The notes beneath the pieces are model-generated. The model saw nothing but the letters and a program-made list of their open reading frames with translations. It was not told the DNA's origin and ran no database searches. Position numbers and translations under genes: made by a program. DNA of 64,000 nucleotides from Tetrahymena elliotti 4EA (Eukaryota; Ciliophora; Oligohymenophorea; Hymenostomatida; Tetrahymenidae), in assembly GCA_000231825.2 (NCBI GenBank), contig JH720337.1, positions 665,122 to 729,121 on the forward strand, in the 5' to 3' direction. Shown here piece after piece: positions 14,984 to 27,267 of the stretch. Position 1 is the stretch's first letter; each line of letters begins with the position of its first letter.

Positions 14984-17900
14984 CTTTGATTGAAACAAGG
15001 AAGAAGAATGTAGTTATAAAACTAACTTTCTTTTTATGTTTTTGTTTTTTACTTTTTTACTTTTTTTTATTTATATTATTTGCGCCTGTGCTTTTATCTT
15101 TCGAAATTTTTAAAATTTTTAATCGTATTTGTGTGTTTGATTGATTGAATCACTATTTGTTTGTTTTTTAATTTTTCTTGTTTGCTTGCTTAATTTTATT
15201 TAATTTGAAAAAGTATTAAAAATTAAAAGAATATATGGTCTATGCCAATATTTACTAATAAACCAACATCAAAAATTAAAAGTTAATAAAGGAAAATATT
15301 AAAAAAGTCATAAAATTAACGAATAAAACCTAAAGAAATTAAAAAATTATTAACAGTCCATGTATGTATTTTGCCAGATTCTGCATTCAATTCTTATCAA
15401 ATTTATAGCCCTTTTCTAATTAAATTGATCGAATTTGTTTTTCCCCATCAAATTAAGACTAACAAAATCAAGCAAGTGACAGTGCAAGAAAGCAAAGCAA
15501 ATAAATAAATACCTTTTGTGAATGCTTTTAAAAATATTATTTTTATTAAAAATTTTTAAACACATTAGATAGATTTATTATTTGATTAAATCACACTTTA
15601 TTTCAACCTAATTTTCAAATTTTTAAAAAGACTTAAAAAACAAAAAAAACACGATTTTCCTCACTCACATATTCAAATTCATTCATTTAAAAATGTTACA
15701 TTTAAATCAAAACAACAGCTTAAAAAAAGCAATTTAATTATCAATATTATCAATTCATCAACCAAAACCAACACAATTCAAAAAATTCTTTCAAAAATTC
15801 CCTTGCTTTCTTCTACTTTATTTTTCAAACATTTTTTACAATCAAAAATTAAAAAACACAACTTTGTTTATATATTTTCAAAAATTTAAGCCATGCAGTG
15901 CTCTCCCTTATTTCAAATTTACCTTTTCCATATGCAAATCCTTCATTTATCTATCCTTTCATACAATTTATCTTTATAAATTAATTGTTTTATCTGATTT
16001 GTTACTATCTACCTTTATGGAGTGTTGAGTAGGAACTGTGGAGAAGGAAGTACATTTGGCTTTTAAAAAGATCACATAAGTCTATTTTAGAGTTTTTCAA
16101 ATAAAATAAGGTGAGTAAATTTTGCCCCATAGAAGGTCAATTTTTTAAGTTTCTTAATTAATTTTTTTGAAATATCCTGAGATATTTGAATATTGATTGA
16201 TAAGAAATAAATTTATTTGAATGTGTTTAAACTAACAATTTTCAAATGTATCTTTTGAGTTACTTAATCACACTGGTTTACTAATTCAAATAAACAAATA
16301 GAAAATCCGCAAATTATATAAATAATTTCCTTTATTAATTTTTGAAATCGCTTATTTCTAAAATTTGCATTACTGCTATTCACAATTTTAAATTTAGAAT
16401 TTAAAAAGTTATTAATTTTTAAAAAAAGGCTTCTAAAAAAATGTGCTACCTACCTATTTTTTAAGATTAAAATAAAAGCAATTTACTTAATGAAAAAAGG
16501 AAGAAAAGAAAGAAAAATAGAAGTTTGAATTAAATTAAAAAAAGATTGAAAAGAAAATAAACACTCTAATTCTTCCAAATACTTTTCTGAATATAAAAGA
16601 AAAATATCTTAATTAATATTTTTATCTTTTCTAACTGAATTCTTATTTTTCATATATATCTAAAATAGCAGCACACATACCTCTTTAACTATTAGATTCC
16701 TCATCTTAACAATATACACAAGCACTCATATATGCTTTAATAATTTGCCTTTCAATAAATAAATATTTATAAATAATTTTATAATTGGTTAAGAATAAAT
16801 AAATTATACATAGAAGTATTACCAAACTTGATTCAAAATATACTTTTTTTAAATTTTAGAGTTATTGATATGTCCTAGTTTAAGCAATTTTAAACCCACA
16901 TATAATTTTGATTTTATTTTTAGTGTTTACATTTGGACTTTTTAATTAAAACGTTAGAAATTTTCATTTAAATACTTTGATTGAGTATCTCATTTAAATA
17001 CCATCAAATATTTATTTATCAGATGATGATTTTAAATTCAAAGATCGTTAGAAATCAACTAAATTTGAAAATCATCACATTAAATTTTGATCTACTTTTG
17101 GTATAATCTCCTATCCTATATTTATAATTTTATTTCGCGCAAATTTTTACAATCAATAATAACCTAATATCAGTAATCTCTTTTTTTATAATTACTAATT
17201 ACATTTAATAAGAAAAAACAAATTTTAACTGACATTTTCATTTTTCATAAATTTAAGATAACTTTATTGTATTCTTTTTCAATAATCGATATTTGTCTGC
17301 AAATAAAATTTATTTAAAATAGAAAAAAATATTTCTCTGTTTTTATGCTTATTACAGCTTTCAATTTAAATATTTCAGATACCAAGACAAAATTTATGAT
17401 AGATAAATAAAATTATTTTCAAAATAAATAATTGATCAATAAAGTTATGATTGAATACTTTTTTACAAAACTTAAATCCAATATTGACGTTTATTCATAC
17501 AAATATAACTTTACTGGAAAAATAATTAAATATAATTTGGAGAAAGAGAGTATGGAGGAAAACAAATATCAAATTTTTTATAATAAATTTTTGTTAATAA
17601 CTGAATTAAAAATAAAATTGAAATATTATTAGCAAGAAGAATATTAAAGAGTATTTGGTTTTACATTTCTTAATTTTTAAATTGTTCAAAAAGTTAAACA
17701 AAAAAGCTAGCAAACAAAACAATTGTTGGTTGTTAAAATTATTCATTTTAAAATAATTAATTTTTTTTAAATTTCTTGAAAAAGATTTTAGAATTTAATG
17801 ATAAAAAAAGAAGTTATTCAGTAATTTTTTTTGACATATCTGAAGAAATCACAAATAAGGATATTATATTTTAATATCATGGAAACCATAATTTTTAATT

Positions 17901-18020
17901 TTGCAAACTCAAATAATTCATAAAACTAACTAAACTAATTATATAAACGATTGTGATAAATTTATTTGCCTTCAAAATCAATTAAATTAATTAATCTTAT
18001 TTCTCCTCAAAAATAATTAA
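14984..18020. other. Long intergenic region
   Basis: Three kilobases of A/T-rich sequence upstream of the CXC gene. One ATG frame, 17447-17779 (110 codons in the ciliate code), has a moderately protein-like, charged composition but no recognisable motif and could be chance. Nothing else is supportable. Confidence 0.4.
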
Positions 18021-18150
18021 GCGAGAACTATTCATAGTTTGTTCAGACTAGTTCTGTATGAGCAAAACAGTTTTCGCAAAAATACCCTGAGTTTCTTACT
18101 ACCCATCTAGCACAAATATTGCTGATGGTAATTTCCGAATTCAGACATCT
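18021..18150 (+). ncRNA. H/ACA-box snoRNA (pseudouridylation guide)
   Basis: A 130-nt GC-richer island folds into the two-hairpin H/ACA plan. Hairpin 1: lower stem GCGAGAACT (18021-18029) with AGTTTTCGC (18069-18077), one G-U pair; upper stem TTCATA (18031-18036) with TATGAG (18057-18062). The hinge AAAATA at 18079-18084 fits the H box ANANNA. Hairpin 2: lower stem CTGAGTT (18087-18093) with AATTCAG (18138-18144); upper stem CCATC-T-AGCA (18103-18112) with TGCT-GATGG (18120-18128), separated by 9-nt arms on each side, as a guide pocket requires. ACA is at 18145-18147, exactly three bases from the proposed end. The upper stem of hairpin 2 sits 16 nt before ACA and that of hairpin 1 about 16 nt before the H box, the usual spacing. 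The modified target was not determined. It stands alone between genes, not in an intron. Confidence 0.8.
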
Positions 18151-18576
18151 TATTTTTATGAGAAACTTATTTAATAAATCTATTTCTCATTTCATTTACA
18201 AAAAATACTTATTTTTTATCAATATAATCAACATGATTTAATATTTTGGTATTTTTAAATAATAATCAAGGTTTGAATTTAGAATAATTTTTTTTAATTA
18301 ATTTTTTCAATAAAAATAATATATTTCATTTTATTTTGTTCTTAAAGTTCCAAAATTAGAAGGAAGGCATATGACTTTTTAAATTTTTGAATACTTTAAC
18401 GTTTATGCATTTTGAATATAAGTTTTTGATTGAATTCATTCTTCTTTGTATCATCATTAATCCAATATTTGTAAATCTTTATCGATTATATCTAAAAACC
18501 TGTTTTTTTTAACTTTTAATTGTTAAAATCAAGAAAAGTAAAGGTGCTTATTTAAATTTTCAAAATAGATTTTAAA
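18151..18576. other. Spacer between snoRNA and pseudokinase-MORN gene
   Basis: AT-rich; presumably holds the promoter of the downstream gene. No motif recognised. Confidence 0.4.
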
Positions 18577-21434
18577 ATGGGTCAATTAGAGTCTTTTATG
18601 TTGGGAAATAATGAAGAAACCTCAACAAAAAATGTTAATGCAGAATTATAAAGTGAAGACGGATTAATAGACACAGATAATGAATCAAGATTTAAAAAGA
18701 TCATGAAAGATTTTACCTTAGCTTAGCATAATTTTAAAGATCCATATCTAGGGAATGTTGACGTTTACAAATGTATTCACAACAAAAATTTTAGGATTTA
18801 CTTAAAAGAAATGTTCACTAAAAGCGAGGAAGAATTGAATGAGCAAGTAGAAATGTGGATAAAGCGTTAAAGCTAACTATTGCATCCAAATTTAATATAA
18901 CTCCACTGTAATATTTAACAATTATAAGATATTTACTTAAAAGCAATGAATAAAATCAATCCATTAAATTAGCATCAAATAACTTTAAATTAGCAATGTT
19001 TAGATAGTAAAAACAATTTAAAAGTATTCTTATTCAAACAATTTATTTAGAAAATTTTGAAATGAAAGAGAACATTTTACAAATGCTAAGTTTAACATTT
19101 TTGCCATATTTTGGTTTTTTATAAAGACAAAATAGAGTAAATGGTATTGTATTTATTACTCATTTTAAATTAAAATAAGCAATAATTTTATTAGAATAAA
19201 AACATTCGCATGCTAAAGGATAAATAATCTGAGCATTTATTTTTTAAGCACTAATTGAAGCAAATATAAGAATGGCGAATTGCTTTTACTATTTTTTAAA
19301 ACCTTTTTTAAATATTAACAGCTTGTTGTCACCAAAAAGTAGAAAGCTTTTGTGCTACCTTTTATAAGATTTTCATGCTTTTTGACAGTGTTGAAGCAGA
19401 TTTACTAAATACTATTAGGAAGGATAGAATATAAAGTTTTAATGAAGATGAGCTTTGGTTTTTATTAGACTCATTAGTAGGAGCTTTAGAGTTTATGCAG
19501 GAAAGAGATTTAACACATTAATCTTTGAGATTAGATACAATATAGATTAATTCAAATCATAAGAATATTAAACTATTTAAATTGGCTGATTGCTAGCTTA
19601 TGGGTTACACAACAAATTATGAAAACTAACTCCAACAATTTGATAAGTATATTTATCTTTCTCCTCTTTTATTTGATTAGTATGGACATAATATAGAAAA
19701 TCCAGTTCATAATGAGTATAAAAGCGATGTTTTTACTTTAGGAATGATATTGGTGCATTTATCTTTGTTTGAGTCATGTGCAGATGTTTACTCTCTTATT
19801 GATCATTCAATTAACTAGCAAGTAATTAACGATAAGCTTAGCAGGATAAGCAATAAGTATTCATCAGACTTCTCTTAAATTATTCAAGATATGTGCATTC
19901 TTGATGAAAAATATAGACCTGATTTTAGGTCTTTAGATAGAAAATTAAGCTCTTGCCCTAAATTATTTGGAAGAAGAATATGCGAAATGGTTCAGGTACC
20001 TAATTTGTATAAAATGAAACCTGCTTCTTTCATGTCTGATTAAGAAATTGAACAAAAGAAGCAAGAGGAATTAAGAAAAAAATAGATAAAAGAGTAAAAA
20101 GAGCAACAATAAAAAGAGTTAACTGAAAAGGATATAATTATAAAAGCTATTTAGCAATAAGATGCCCTTAATATTTTAAAGGATTCTATAGCTAAGACCT
20201 CATATTTGACTGAATAAATTTTTAAATAGAGTTAAAGAGCTGAAGTCTAATTTGCAATTGACAATGTTATGCTAAATCCAGCAAGCCATAGAATCAACAC
20301 CAACCAAAATTAAATAAGTTAAATAAATTTTATTGACTAGTAACATTAGATGATGATGCTTAACTAAGGTTTAAAACCCGTTTCAGAAGGTGTTTATGGA
20401 GATAAAACTCTCTAATAGAACTAAGTATAGTCACTAGGAAACTATGAAATACCCTTTACAACAAATTCTCCAGTAAAATCAAGACCTCCTGCAATGCCTT
20501 AAAATTAAAATATTTCTTAAAATTAAATTTAATAAAATATGCAGAATAATCTTAACAATCTAGGAGCATAATAACACCAATCATAATTCCAATCCCCACA
20601 GTAACACAGCAATTTTGAACATGATAACCAATTAATCAATTTAAGTGGAATACAAATAACTTAAAAAAATGATCATAACAATCTCTCTCCAATTATATAA
20701 AATGATGTTATGCTGAGTAGCACTTCGAAATAGCTTTTTATTGAAAATCCAGAACTTCCAAAAATAATAAATAAGAATTATATCAAACAAACTATTAAAT
20801 ATAAAAATGGAAACATCTACGAAGGTGATATTTTAGATGGTAAAAAGCATGGGTATGGAGTATTCATCTTTAGCAATCAATAAAAATATGAAGGAGAATG
20901 GTAGAATAACAAACGTCATGTAGGATTTTTTTTTCTTTCTTGAAAATTATTTAAAATTAATTAATTATTTATTTAATAAAGGGAAAAGGAACTTAATATT
21001 TTTAAAGTGGATCTATAAAATACGAAGGACAATGGGAAGATGATTTGTATCATGGCTTTGGCACATTATTTTACAAAGACCCTAAACCTCTAAAATTGAG
21101 TGAATAATAATTATAATATTTATATAATTAAATTCATTCATAGAATCTTACATAGTAATAAGCTGAATTGATATAAAATGAATTTATTATCAAGAGTAAA
21201 GAAAAATATTATTAAGATTTATCATAGCTTTAAAATTACTCTGTTAAATATGAAGGTGATTTTAAATTTGGAAAAAAAGATGGTTTTGGAACTATCACTT
21301 TTTCAAATAACGATTATTTTGTAGGCTAATTTGTTAATAACTAAGCCAATGGAAATGGTAATTACATGTATGAAGATGCTGTAGGATTTGCTACTGGAGA
21401 ATGGAAAGACGATAAATTAGTTTTGAAATATTGA
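18577..21434 (+). CDS. Pseudokinase-MORN repeat fusion protein
   Basis: About 857 residues in four exons: 18577-19006, 19051-19143, 19322-20919, 20982-21434; phases agree. The N-terminal half follows the protein-kinase layout (LLHPNLIQL, then FLLDSLVGALEFMQERDLTH, FKLADCQLMGY, YLSPLLFDQYG, KSDVFTLGMILVHL, and an ILDEKYRPDF near the end of the C-lobe). The key residues are gone: the catalytic-loop HRD is replaced, DFG reads ADC and APE reads SPL. It is therefore a pseudokinase. A Lys/Glu/Gln coiled-coil-like stretch (KKQEELRKK) and an N/Q-rich linker follow. The last 220 residues hold five or six MORN units (YEGDILDGKKHGYGVFIF, YEGEWQNNKRHGKG, YEGQWEDDLYHGFG, YEGDFKFGKKDGFG, FVGQFVNNQANGNG). 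MORN repeats bind membranes or act as spacers; a scaffold role at membrane or cytoskeleton is inference. Confidence 0.87.
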
Positions 21435-22094
21435 TTTTGATTTTAATAAATTTGTTAAAACATTTAAAATTTATATCAAATATCTTCATTCACTTTAAGA
21501 AATATTTTGTTTTTTGTTTATTTATTTGTTATTATATTTTATTAAAATCTAATTCAAACTCTTTTTAACAAAAAAGTATGATTTTTTAAATAATTTATTT
21601 ATTAAAACTATTAAATTTCTCATTTTTTTTATCAAGCATGTTTTAAACAAATATTTTATCACACATTTTTTTTGTAGGTAGACTAGATTTTTAAATTAAA
21701 TTTTAAGGATTTACAATTTTTAAAAATTTCATCAGAATCTATTATTATTTTAGTGTTTAAATATTATTTCAATTCTTTTTGTTTTAACAAGATTCGTATG
21801 AGTTCATGAAAAATATATGGGAGAGGAGAATTGAAGATAATTGAAATTAACAATACTATCACTTTAATTTTCTTTCAATCAATAAATAAATTTAAAGATA
21901 ATGATTTTAAAAATTAATCAAATTAAATAAGAAAACCTAATTCTTTAGACAATTAGCTTTCTTTTTATAAAATATTTAAATCTATTTGATTTTAAGTAAT
22001 GAATCTAAGGGCATTTAATAAATTTCTAAAATGAAAAACAAACCACATATTTTCCCATAATTACAAAAATTTTAATTAAAACTTTTTTTAAGTC
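21435..22094. other. Intergenic spacer before the duplicated cassette
   Basis: AT-rich; convergent 3' ends of the MORN gene and the minus-strand cluster. No gene seen. Confidence 0.45.
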
Positions 22095-22900
22095 TCAATT
22101 TTGTAAATTATTATTCTAATCCTTTGCTACAATAAGAACTTATCTTTCAATTAGATCAAAGCTAATGTAATACGATTAGGATGCTGGGTAACCTAAAGTG
22201 AAAGAATTTGTTAATTAAGGATGAGTGTTATATTAAAGATAGAGCCTTTTTCAGCTAATAATTCTAATGAATATTTTAGAGTAATTAAATGGAATCTAAG
22301 TAAACAGTATAGTCTTAATCAGGTAAATAATCTTGGTGGTTAAAGGCAGAAAGTATATCTTCAAATGCAAATTTTGATAATTATGTTATAGGAGATAGAA
22401 CTTAATCCTTTCTATATTCTAGAATAATCTAATTCATCAATATCTAGATAGCCAACAGTATTATTTCTTGGTTCTAGACTATTCAAACTTATATGTATTA
22501 CTGATTTTTTTAAGAATAATATAATTAAAATAAGGCATTTTGCTATTCTGCAGAATATTGATAACCAAAGAAAAGTTCATTAGCACCATAGAAAAAAGGT
22601 TGAGGACTATCCTCTACACTGAAATAAAAAGATGTTTATATTGTTCCTAGTTAGAATTTAGAAAAATAATCTCTAGATTTTATGAACCCATTTTCATATG
22701 CAAACAAAGCTCCACACTCCTCTGCAACTTAAAAGGTTCTGTCATAACATTAGCATAAAAATTTATAACAGGGATTAATTAAATCAACCAAAAATTTATT
22801 TTCACTATAGTTGGCAGCAACCATTGTTATTTGTTGTTAAACTTCAAATAAAAAAGAACAATAATTTTTCCATAAAAAATTAACTCAAACAAAGTAGAAA
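22095..22900 (-). pseudogene. Decayed paralog of the secreted pepsin-like family (copy A)
   Basis: Closely resembles the copy at 25676-26612. Matching text includes YSENKF, EECGALFAYENG, SRDYFSKFQLGTIQTSFYF, GYLDIDELDY, ITL-like fragments and the end LIVAKD. It contains in-frame TGA, several frame changes and an internal deletion of the central segment (the part equivalent to the second-lobe active-site region). No start with a signal peptide remains. Start and end are those of recognisable homology. It has an upstream element like its relatives (23052-23085), so it was once a complete gene. Confidence 0.8.
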
Positions 22901-23051
22901 ATATCAAAATTTAGCAAAAACTCGTTCTCATTAAACATTTTTTTATTAATTTATTACTTGTTTTGAAAAATTATATTTCTAAATTATTTTTTCTAGGATA
23001 TTGATCAATCATGAAGTATGAAAGATTTTGGTATAAAATTGAATAAAATAA

Positions 23052-23085
23052 AGATCTCTATGTTAAAGGAGAAATTCTTTTATTA
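23052..23085 (-). promoter_or_regulatory. Shared upstream element, copy 1 of 4
   Basis: Reads on the plus strand AGATCTCTATGTTAAAGG then AGAAATTCTTTTATTA. It lies upstream of decayed copy A, in the same relative place as the elements before the other three family members. Function (promoter or recombination mark) is inferred from position only. Confidence 0.55.
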
Positions 23086-23400
23086 TATTAAAGTAAAATC
23101 AAAGCTCTGATTAGAATGAATACTTAATTTTCACATTATTTTTTGAAAGAAATAAATGCAAAACAAAATTTTATGTTTTGTAATTTTTATAATTTTCTGT
23201 AATTCAAATAAAAAATATTTTCAACATTTACAAAAGAAACACTATTTTTTTATTATTAACTTCAATTTTAGTTAAAATATTTAGAAGTCGAGAAAATTAA
23301 AAAAATTTTTAATATACAATAAGAAACAAACAATTTAAATAAAATTTATATTTCCATTTTATTTTTTATTAATCAGCTTAGCTTATTTTCATTCAAAGTT

Positions 23401-24447
23401 TCAATCTAAATCATTTTCACCAATTACTAAGTATTTACCAGGTAAATCGAAACCAACATAGTAGCTTTAGAAGATTTGATAACCTAAAGTAATTTAGCTA
23501 TAATAATCTATATCACCTAATATTAATAGTTAGTATTTGTTGTCTTACAATTTCTAGGTATACTGTTAAGGAGTAAGAGTTATAGTATAAGGAGTACCAT
23601 CTTCTTTTATTAAGTCTAGGGTAATATTTGAGAGTTTATCTATAGAATTCAATCTAGCAGGTTATCCAGGTCTATAATAGAACTGAACTCCTTATTCGAG
23701 GAAAGCTTGAAGTATGTCATCGAAAGCAGAATTATTTATTGTTGTGTATTCAGAAATTAAACTAAAGATAACTGTTTAATCACCTAATAACTTTTTGTCT
23801 CCATAAAAAAGGTTTTTATTAGATTTAGCACTATACTAAGTAAAAGTATTAGATTTAGTTAAACTTTAAAGTTGATGAAGTTAAAGACCTCTTAATTAAC
23901 GATAATTTGCATCACCAATATCAAGATATCCAACAATTTATTACTTTTACAAAACACCTTTTCTCAGTCCTACATAAACTCTTTCTTTAGTTAATTATCC
24001 TGCTTAGAAAAGTTAATCAAGAGCATTGAGTTGGCTTTCTTCATCTTTATAGCCAAAGCAAAATGAATTACTACCATAAAATATAGAATATTAGTCATTA
24101 GGTACTCCGAATTGTAAAGATGCATATGAATTACCAAGCCTAAACTCAGCCTAATATGTTTTAGCTCTGTAGTGGGTATTATCACCAACTTCTTCAGCTC
24201 CACATTCTTCAACAGCAGATTGAGGTTAAGAAATAGTATTAGAACAGAAGTAAGGAGAAGGCAGTAACTCAATATAGCATTTGTTTTTACCATAATGTAA
24301 TGGTATAGCTAATATATTATTAGAATTAAGTATCAGATTAACTCTAATATAATCTCCTTAATAAGGTAAATCATGAGATGTTGAAATCAACCCAATCAAA
24401 GTAGTAATTACCATCAACTAAGCAATTTTAATTTTTGTTTACCTCAT
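23401..24447 (-). CDS. Secreted pepsin-fold (A1-like) protein lacking catalytic aspartates, copy 1
   Basis: 348 residues in a single exon. MRQTKIKIAQ plus a hydrophobic run (LMVITTLIGLIS) is a signal peptide. The body follows the aspartic-protease plan: PLHYGKNKCYIELLP where the first strand-loop should be, NALDQLFQAGQLTKERVYVGL and VGYLDIGDANYRQLRG like the first-lobe end, then LTPQQYT, and LILGDIDYY with QSYYVGFDLPGKYLVIGE like the family C-terminus (LGD...yy..FD). The two DTG/DSG catalytic loops are absent: the first position reads ELLPSP and the second VIFSLISEY. It should be an inactive protease-like secreted or lumenal protein. Cysteines occur mostly as conserved near-pairs (YFCSN, EECGA, FCFGY). 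It sits in a tandem cluster with 27268-28293 and two decayed relatives, all on the minus strand. Confidence 0.85.
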
Positions 24448-24629
24448 TTTTCTTTCTCTCTTTTTAATTTTATTATTTGTTTTTATTTTATATTTATTAA
24501 TGATTCAACAATCACTCTTAATATGTATATTAGCCTAATAGAAATCTAATAAATAAACAATATCAATAATTGAAGGATATATCCTATTAATTTAAATGAG
24601 AACTTATAATATCAAATCCTAAATTAAAG

Positions 24630-24663
24630 AGATCTCTTGTTAAAGGATAAATTCTTTTATTAA
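24630..24663 (-). promoter_or_regulatory. Shared upstream element, copy 2 of 4
   Basis: AGATCTCTTGTTAAAGGA then TAAATTCTTTTATTA, about 180 bp upstream of the ATG of the intact gene 23401-24447. Nearly identical to the element at 28492. Confidence 0.65.
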
Positions 24664-25675
24664 TTTAAATATATATTAATTCACAAAATTAAACTAATTT
24701 TTACAATTATTAATGTTTATACTCTAGTTTTAGTCATTTACTTTAAGAAATAATTTTTGAGACATTTTAATTTTGTAATTAAGATAAAATATTTTCATTT
24801 TTACTATTTTTTGTTATTTGATATTCAGATTTATTTTGATTTCTTCCTTTGAAATACGCTCATAGGATTTATCTCTAATAGACAAAAATTAAATTTATCT
24901 AACTTAATTGTTTCTACTTAGCAATAAAAGAAATAAGTTGTAATGTAAACTTAAACTTCAAAGTTCACTAAAATATTCTTTTTTAGTAAAAGATTTTTGC
25001 AACATAAAATTTTTAATAGTTTCATCTTAAAAAATGTGAAGCAGAGAATTTATTAGCTCAACTCAATTGAAACATTTTGGAGTTTATTATAAAGATTTTC
25101 TATATTGTCGTATATTATCAGATTTTAGAAGACAAATTAATTTATTCTTCTATTAACAAATATATAATTTACTTTACTCTTTATTCTTTTACTCTTTTGC
25201 AAAAGTATGATTACCAAAGTTAAAGAAATATATAATTAATCTTACAATTTCTTCTAAGTTGTGTTTGTCTAAAATAAAAATCATATTGTAAATTACACTT
25301 TAAAAATATAAATAGTTAAAATTTAGATTGTAATATTTTAACAGCTTTTTAAAATGAAAAGAAAAGAAGATTTTTGGCATTAAAATAATTACATTTTTAC
25401 TGCCTTTCATGATAGTTAAGTAGTTTATTTATTTTATTATTTTGGTTAATATTTTTTTAATTTTATTTAAATTTTATGATCTTGTTTATTTAATAAGGGC
25501 TGGGGTGGTTACACTAAAGGAAAGACCAAATATAACTTACATAAGATATTAATAAATATAATGATAAAAATAATAAATCTAATGATATTTAACAAATATC
25601 AAAAATGAAAAACAAACTACAGATATATAATTAATTTCATCATTAAAAATTTTCATGAAAATATTTTTTTAAGTC
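24664..25675. other. Spacer inside duplication unit 1 / junction with unit 2
   Basis: No gene. Much of it is recognisably homologous to 28525-29220. The junction of the two units lies near 25600. Confidence 0.5.
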
Positions 25676-26612
25676 TCAATTTTCTAAAATATTTTTCTAA
25701 TCCTTTTCAGCAATAAGAACTTATCTTTCGGTTAGATCAAAATCAACATAGTATGATTAGAATACTGGGTAATCTAAAGTAATGGAACTTGTTAATTAAG
25801 GAAAAATTAAAAGTTAGTACTTTCCATTATTTTAAAGCTAAGTAAATTATTGAGGAGTGAGAGTTATGTTAAAGATAGAGCCATTTTCAGCTAATAATTC
25901 TAGTTGAATATTTTAGAGTAATTCTAAGGAATCTAAGTATACAGTATAGTTTTAATCAGGTAAATAATCGTATTTGATTTCTTGCTTTTTAAAGACAGAA
26001 AGTATATCTTCAAATGCAAATTTTGATAATTATGTGAAAGGAGATTCTTAGCTAAAGAACACAGCACTAGCTCCTAACAATTTTTAACCACCATATGCTA
26101 AGTTTGTATTAGAGACAGCATCATATTAGTGAAAGAGTTACTAAACTTAATCCTTTCTTTATTTGAGAATAATCAACATCGTCAATATCTAGATAGCCAG
26201 CAGTATTGTTTCTTGATTCTAGACTATTCAAACTGATATATACCGCAGGTTAAGTTAACATTCCAGATTAATATAGTTACAATAAGGCATTTTGCTATTA
26301 AGCAGTTTATTGATAACCAAAGCAAAGTTCATTAGCACCATAGAAAAAAGATTGAGGACCATCAGGCACACTGAAATAAAAAGATGTTTATATTGCTCCT
26401 AATTAGAATTTAGTAAAGTAATCTCTGGATTTTATGAGCCCATTCTCATATGCAAACAAAGCTCCACATTCTTCAGTAACTTAAAAAGGTTCTGTAATAA
26501 AATTAGAGCAAAAATTAATAGCAGGGATTAAATCAACATAACATTTATTTTCACCATACTTGGTAGTAAAGAACAATTACTATTTGCTGTTAATTTTCAA
26601 AGAAACAGTCAT
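25676..26612 (-). pseudogene. Frameshifted paralog of the secreted pepsin-like family (copy B)
   Basis: Reads well from MTVSLKINSK through YGENKCYVDLIP, FCSNFITEPF, EECGALFAYENG, FFYGANELCFGYQ, TAGYLDIDDVDYSQIKKG. It then loses frame near 26125: the expected SNSFTQYDA text is split over other frames and a TGA appears. It resumes in another frame with LAYGGQKLLGASAV, FAFEDILSVFKKQ, LTPQQFTQLQNNGKYQL, FQSYYVDFDLTERQVLIAE to a TGA. The length is not a multiple of three. The signal peptide seen in the intact genes is missing; the homology begins at an ATG inside the mature part. Like the intact copies it lacks DTG motifs. A sequencing error could explain a single shift, but not the missing N-terminus. 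Confidence 0.8.
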
Positions 26613-26804
26613 TTTTCCATAAAATTTTACTAAAACTAATTCTCATAATACCGCTTTTTTCTTAATTCATGATTTATTTTGGAAAATTATATTTCTAAAT
26701 TAATTTTTTCAATGATAATTACATAAAAATAGAAGATTCTGATAAATTATAACTATCAAAACTGGTCACTAAAAAAGATTTTGGTATGAAATCTAATAAT
26801 ATAA

Positions 26805-26839
26805 AGATCCCTATGTTAAAGGAGAAATTCTTTTATAAT
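26805..26839 (-). promoter_or_regulatory. Shared upstream element, copy 3 of 4
   Basis: AGATCCCTATGTTAAAGG then AGAAATTCTTTTATAATA, about 190 bp upstream of decayed copy B. Closest to the element before copy A. Confidence 0.55.
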
Positions 26840-27267
26840 AATTAAGTAAAACCAAAGCTCAAATTAGATTAAAAGCATTATTTACGCCTTATTTTTTTCA
26901 AAGAAAAAACTATATAAAATAGAATTTTATATTTGGTAATTTGTTGTCAATCAAATGAAAAATATTTTCAATATTAATTTTTTTTTTTAATAAAAACAAA
27001 AATTCTAGATTTATAATTGAATAATTATGATATTAACAAACATTAGAAATAATAAAAGATAATTTATGTATTAAACATTATTTTGAATCAAAAAGATTTT
27101 CTTCAAATTAAGTTTTTAAGTTTTTTCAAAAAAGTAAATAGAAATTTAAAGAAGTATTGAAAATGAATGTTTGATATAATTTTAGAGTTATTACAGATAT
27201 AAAATAAGAAGCAAATATTTATATTGCCTTTTATTTTTTATTAATCAGATTATTTTTATTCTAAGTT
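26840..27267. other. Spacer inside duplication unit 2
   Basis: AT-rich, no gene; corresponds to 23086-23400 of unit 1. Confidence 0.45.

Larger units (their letters stand above)
22020..25600. repeat. Tandem duplication unit 1 (pseudo-copy plus intact gene)
   Basis: This stretch and 25620-29220 are diverged copies of one cassette. Matching landmarks lie at an offset of about 3.86 kb (23401/27268 stops, 24630/28492 elements). The offset is about 3.58 kb at the left end because unit 1 lost roughly 280 bp inside its decayed copy. Non-coding flanks match as well, for example the ~65-bp block at 24621 and 28483, and the stretch near 24905 and 28790. Boundaries are approximate. Confidence 0.9.

Noticed and set aside
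19020..19050. 27-nt intron in the pseudokinase-MORN gene
   Set aside because: Paramecium-sized and phase-incompatible; a 44-nt intron (19007-19050) fits phase and the local intron size.
23991..24293. 100-residue minus-strand frame (also at 27861-28163) starting MVKTNAILSY
   Set aside because: Out-of-frame shadow of the secreted pepsin-like genes; appears twice only because the genes are duplicated.
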